From contig NW_004085952.1 in the NCBI RefSeq assembly GCF_000220395.1, positions 1 through 64,000 on the forward strand: a stretch of DNA of 64,000 bases, written 5' to 3'. Within the stretch, counting starts at the first letter, position 1. Each line of letters opens with the position of its first letter. Source of the stretch: Ichthyophthirius multifiliis (lineage: Eukaryota > Ciliophora > Oligohymenophorea > Hymenostomatida). The notes below the pieces were generated by a model. The model did not search any database and was not told where the DNA came from. It saw nothing but the letters and a program-made list of their open reading frames with translations. Shown one piece after another: positions 60,057 to 64,000 of the stretch. The translations under genes and the position numbers were made by a program.

Positions 60057-62478
60057 ATTTACTTTTTTGAAATTTAAAAATATTTTTATGTTAATATTAT
60101 TTTTAATTTCTAAATAATTTAATGTTTAATTTATTATCAAATATTAAATAAAAATATTTTCATTTATTAATTAGATTTTTTTAAATTTATTTTTATTAAT
60201 ATATCGTTTTTTTTAATCTATTTAATTTTTACTTTAATATTTTTTTTTTTTTTTATAGTTTATAGTTAAACTTAATTTTTATTTTATTTATTATTTATAT
60301 ATATATTATTTATAAATTTAATTAATTATATTAAATTTAAATTTTTTAATTATAATTATTACAAAAAAGTTAAAATAATTTTTACTATATAACTATATAT
60401 ATTCAATAAATAATTTTTAAACTAATTTAATATATAGCATATTTATTATAAATTTTATTATATTACTATTTAATATTTATATTCAAGAAATATTCTCATA
60501 TTAATTTATTAATATATTTTTTTAAAAAATAGATATAAGTTATAAATAATTATTATAATTTTTAATATTTATAAATAAATTAATTATAAATCTAAAGTTT
60601 TCTTTTATTTTTATAAAGATTATATAGTATAATAAAATTTTTAAATTAATTCAAAATTATTATATATAATCAATTTTAAATTAATAAAATATTTTTAAAA
60701 AGATAATAAACTTATTTCATTATATCATTTTTTAATTATCTTAATCTTTTTAAGTTATTAATAGTAATAAAAAAGTTTATTTAAACTATTATACAGTAAA
60801 TTTTTATTGATATGTGATAGATAAATAAATAACAGTTATTTGATATAAATAAAATTATATTATTTTAATTTAATTTAATTTATACATTTTTACAATATAG
60901 TCTTTTTAATTTATAAATAGTTTGTATTCGAATATATATTAATCAAAAACATAAAAAATAAAATATTTTAGAAAAAAAAAGATATTTATTTATTATATAA
61001 AAATATATATATATATATATAATATATATATATATAATTTCTATTAATTATTTTTTAATTTATTCATTACTTATTATATAGTAAATTTATTAAGATAGAA
61101 TTTTTTATATAATTAATAATATACTATAAATGATAAGTAATAATATTTATGTTTTAATATTATAATATATTCAATTATATAATTATTTTTGATAATATAA
61201 AAATAATATTTTTTTATTATTATTGAATTTTAATAATTATTTTTTATATAATATTAAAATTATTGGTTTATAATATTATAAATATTATGAATGTATTTAT
61301 TCTTTTTATTTATATCAAAATGTCACTATTTTTATAATTTTTAGTATATATATCTGAATTTACATTATTTTATATTAATAAAAACTTAATTTCTTTAGAG
61401 TTTATTTTATTTTAATTTTTTTTTAATTTTAATTTAATAATATTAAACACAATTATTTTATTAATGAAAAAAATATGAACAATAAATTAAGATAAATTTT
61501 TTGCACACATTTTTTTTTTTGTATAAAATATAAATGATGCTTTATAATATATTGATTTGTTTCTTTACCATTTAAAATGATTTTTATTTGAAAATTTAAT
61601 AATTATATTTATCAAATTTGATAAGAATTTTTAATAATCTTATCAAATTTATATACATAAATTAAAAAATTATAAACTAAACAAAAATGAATTATTGTAT
61701 ATTTTTCTTCATTTATTAAATAATTTTCAATTTTTTAAAAATTTTAAAAATTAGATAATATACATTTATTTTAATTTTATAATTTAAAAATATTATTTTA
61801 TAAAAACATGAAATTTTATTATATATATTGCTTTTTTATATAAGCGAATTTTAATTCAGGATAAACTTGATGATGTCAGCATATAATACTATGTCCGCCC
61901 ATCGCAAATATCATCAATATTTAATTTATATATAATTATTATTTTTATATATTTTATATTTACATCACTTTTTTAATTTTTAATTATTTTATTTTTTTAA
62001 TAATTATTTATATATTTATTTATTCTTATATATATTTAAAGAAAAAAAAAAAATTAAATTTATACCTATATATTTTATTAATACAAAATTTATATAAATG
62101 ATTATTTATAAAAATAATAAATATTTATCATTAAAATTAAAATAATAATATATTAAAAATAATTTAGGTTAATATTATTAATATACAATATTTTATTTTT
62201 ATATAAAAACTCAATTATTTAAATAAAATTTTTCTATTATATTATTTTAAATAAAATAAATATATTATTTTTGTTAATTTAAAAATAGTAATTTTATTTT
62301 AAGAAAAATGTAAATAAAAAAATAATAATATTTATTTATTTAAATTAAATATTAAAAAAAAAAAAAGAGATCTAACATTTAAAAATAAAAAAATAAAATA
62401 ATTTTTATATTTATTGCAATTGTTTCTTCTAATGAAATTATATTTCTATAAAAAAAAAGTAAAAAATATAATTGAATT
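59963..62478. other. Gene-poor AT-rich region
   Basis: About 2.5 kb with (TA)n runs (60010-60058, 61005-61040) and no supported protein gene. The only GC-richer island is at 61850-61925 and is listed separately as a candidate snoRNA. Confidence 0.6.
61852..61922 (-). ncRNA. Candidate C/D-box snoRNA
   Basis: In an otherwise almost pure A/T desert, about 65 nt are GC-richer. On the minus strand a C-box-like TGATGA (plus 61911-61916) lies near the 5' end, an internal CTGA (plus 61876-61879) could be box D', and a CTGA (plus 61856-61859) lies at the 3' end as box D. The sequence between, GCGATGGGCGGACATAG, would hold the guide. Spacing of C and D (about 55-60 nt) suits a C/D snoRNA. The arms TTGATGAT and ATCATCAA also allow a hairpin with a loop of about 35 nt, so another structured RNA is possible. 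No homologue or target is known to me. Confidence 0.4.
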
Positions 62479-64000
62479 TCAAATAACAATTTTTTTGCGT
62501 TCAAGTTCTGCTGTATATTTTTCTGGAATATCTAATTTATGTAATTATTCTAGTTTTTGTTCTTTTATTTATTCCAACATTCTTTTTTATTATGATAATT
62601 AATCTCTAATTTTCTTTCCTTCCTCCAATCTACTTCTTTAATCTTATTTAAGCTTTTCTTCATTCAAAGCTATCTACTTTCTTAACTATTCTGCATGTTT
62701 TTTAATTTAATTTTCTCTTTCCTATTCTATTTTTAATTCAATATCTCTTTCCAATTTTTAAGCTTAAATAATTCTCTAGAATTCATCTCTATCTTATTTT
62801 GCTTATTCTTATAATCTTTATTCTTTTTCGTATTACTATTATCTTCTAGCTTCCATTAATTCAGCATTTATTCTTTCTCTTTATTCGGCTTCTTTTCTTT
62901 CTTTTTCACGAGCATTTCTTTCGTTTTATTCCATTGCTCTTTTAGCCCTCAAAGCATCTAATTCTGCTTATCTATCAGTTGCCTTCTCTTGCATTTCTCT
63001 TAATCTTTATAATTCTTTTTCTATTTCATCCTTAATTCGTCTAATTTTTTGTTTTATTTTTTATTTTTAAATTTTTTTTTACTTTTGTTCTGCTAACGTT
63101 TCAGCTTCTTTTTAAGCCTTTTCTAAATTATATTTTAATATTTTTTCATCTTCAGTTATTTCTTCTTATATACGTTTTTATTTTACGAGAATAGCGTTTG
63201 AGTTTGCTTCAAAAATTTAATCTAAAAGTAATTTAGCATCAGACTTTTTTTTTAAGGCTTTATTTTATTCTTCAATTTCAAGTTAATTAATTGCTTTAAT
63301 CATTAATTAACCTTCTTTTTCTAATTCTTCTTTGTCTCTTAAACGGACAAGTTCTCTTTCTTTAATTTATTCAATAATTTTGTGATGCCCTTCTCTTAAT
63401 TCTTCTTTCTTTCTTTTTTCTAATTCTTCATAATATTTAATTTTTTTAAGCCTTTCAATTTCCATCATTAAGTCTTTTCTTTTTTCTTAGTTTTTTATAT
63501 CATCATGAATATTTTTTTTCTCTACAAGTTATTTATCACGAATAGTAACACATTTAGCATACATAACCATTTTGTTCATTTCTTTTACATCATCTAATTA
63601 TTCAGCTAATATTTCCTAAGCTCTGTTAATAAGAGAATCCTATAAAAATTGTAATTAAAAAATAAATTAAATATTAAAAAAATAAATTAATAATAAATAT
63701 ATATGAAATAAATATAATATATATTAAAATATATTATATTTATATATATATATATATATATATAATTTTTATTATTTTTTTACTTTAACTATTTTTTCTT
63801 CTTATTCTACTTCTGAAAGTGGAACAAGTTTTTTTTTTTCTTCTTCTATTTAAAGCATTTTTTATTTTTTTGCTTTAGCTGCTGCCATTTATTTTTCTTT
63901 TTATTCTTCCAATATTTTCTTTTGATGTAATTATTCTTCTTTTGTAGTTATTATTGCATTATTCTTTTTTTTTTAAAAATTACTTTTAATTTTACTTTTT
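62479..64000 (-). CDS. CFAP45: CFAP45 (cilia- and flagella-associated protein 45), 5' end outside window
   Basis: TGA at 62479-62481; the gene runs to the right edge. One intron at about 63640-63780 (TA-rich). The protein is a continuous coiled coil with the trichohyalin/plectin-homology composition. Landmarks that match CFAP45: RDKQLVEKKNIHDDIKNQEK, MMEIERLKKIKYYEELEKRK, KIIEQIKERELVRLRDKEEL, LQRLREMQEKATDRQAELDA then LRAKRAMEQNERNAREKERK, RDEFQRIIQAQ, and the C-terminal end KLEQLHKLDIPEKYTAELER. The DALRAKRAxE and LPEKYxxExERK-type blocks are specific to the family. CFAP45 is a microtubule inner protein in the lumen of axonemal doublets, linked to adenine nucleotide homeostasis and ciliary beating in animals. 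The C-terminal 460 or so residues are present; the human protein has about 550. Confidence 0.9.

Noticed and set aside
59963-62478. tRNA genes, CRISPR array or transposon
   Set aside because: I looked for T-loop (GGTTCGAATCC-like) sequence, regular spacer repeats and transposase frames here and in the other gaps and found none.

Overview
This window is protein-coding nuclear DNA from a ciliate with the Tetrahymena-type genetic code. Base composition is extremely AT-rich. Reading frames make sense only if TAA and TAG are read as glutamine, and every gene whose end I could read stops at TGA. Introns are short (about 30-110 nt, mostly about 50), begin GT and end AG. The conserved proteins are typical eukaryotic families, several of them ciliary. 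Composition, code and intron size fit an oligohymenophorean macronuclear genome; Ichthyophthirius multifiliis or a close Tetrahymena relative is my best guess, but this is an inference. Because the standard code breaks nearly all of these genes, all models below were read by hand with TGA as the only stop. Boundaries are good where a start ATG and a TGA are given and approximate where stated.

Layout. 0.5-1.5 kb (+): small EF-hand-like protein. 1.7-12.3 kb (-): giant UBR4/BIG-like E3 ligase with UBR-box zinc finger. 13.0-14.7 kb (+): coiled-coil protein with a jacalin-like C-terminus. 15.3-18.6 kb (+): importin-5-like karyopherin. 18.8-19.8 kb (+): AKTIP/FTS-like inactive E2. 19.9-21.3 kb (-): AGC protein kinase. 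22.4-26.3 kb (-): two tandem MFS transporter paralogues. 26.5-27.5 kb (-): secreted class-3 lipase. 27.8-29.7 kb (+): ankyrin-DHHC palmitoyltransferase. 30.0-31.6 kb (-): Gln-rich coiled coil. 32.2-35.1 kb (-): PUF RNA-binding protein. 36.0-37.3 kb (+): CCDC130/Cwc16 splicing factor. 37.5-38.3 kb (+): cytochrome-b5-domain protein. 38.7-40.1 kb (+): NUDCD3-like NudC protein. About 41.1-41.6 kb (-): weak hypothetical gene. 42.6-46.2 kb (-): cyclic-nucleotide-binding K+ channel. 47.5-48.0 kb (+): secreted lipocalin. 48.8-51.8 kb (+): metallo-beta-lactamase with two cNMP-binding domains. 52.0-56.3 kb (-): SAPS/PP6-regulatory-subunit-like protein with a long Gln/Asn-rich tail. 56.8-58.0, 58.2-59.2 and 59.3-60.0 kb (+): three ciliate proteins I cannot assign. 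60.0-62.5 kb: gene-poor, with a GC-richer island that looks like a C/D-box snoRNA. 62.5 kb to the window end (-): CFAP45, incomplete at its 5' end.

The genes do not form an operon or one pathway; they are an ordinary run of independent nuclear genes. Themes that recur are cilia and cytoskeleton (CFAP45, NudC, EF-hand protein), cyclic-nucleotide and kinase signalling (AGC kinase, cNMP-binding channel, MBL-cNMP protein, PP6 subunit) and protein turnover (UBR4-like, AKTIP-like). Two features matter most for a reader. First, several conserved genes carry one-base frame breaks at or near A/T homopolymers, most simply explained as sequence errors. Second, there are unusual architectures: MBL plus two cNMP-binding domains, and SAPS plus a Gln/Asn-rich tail.
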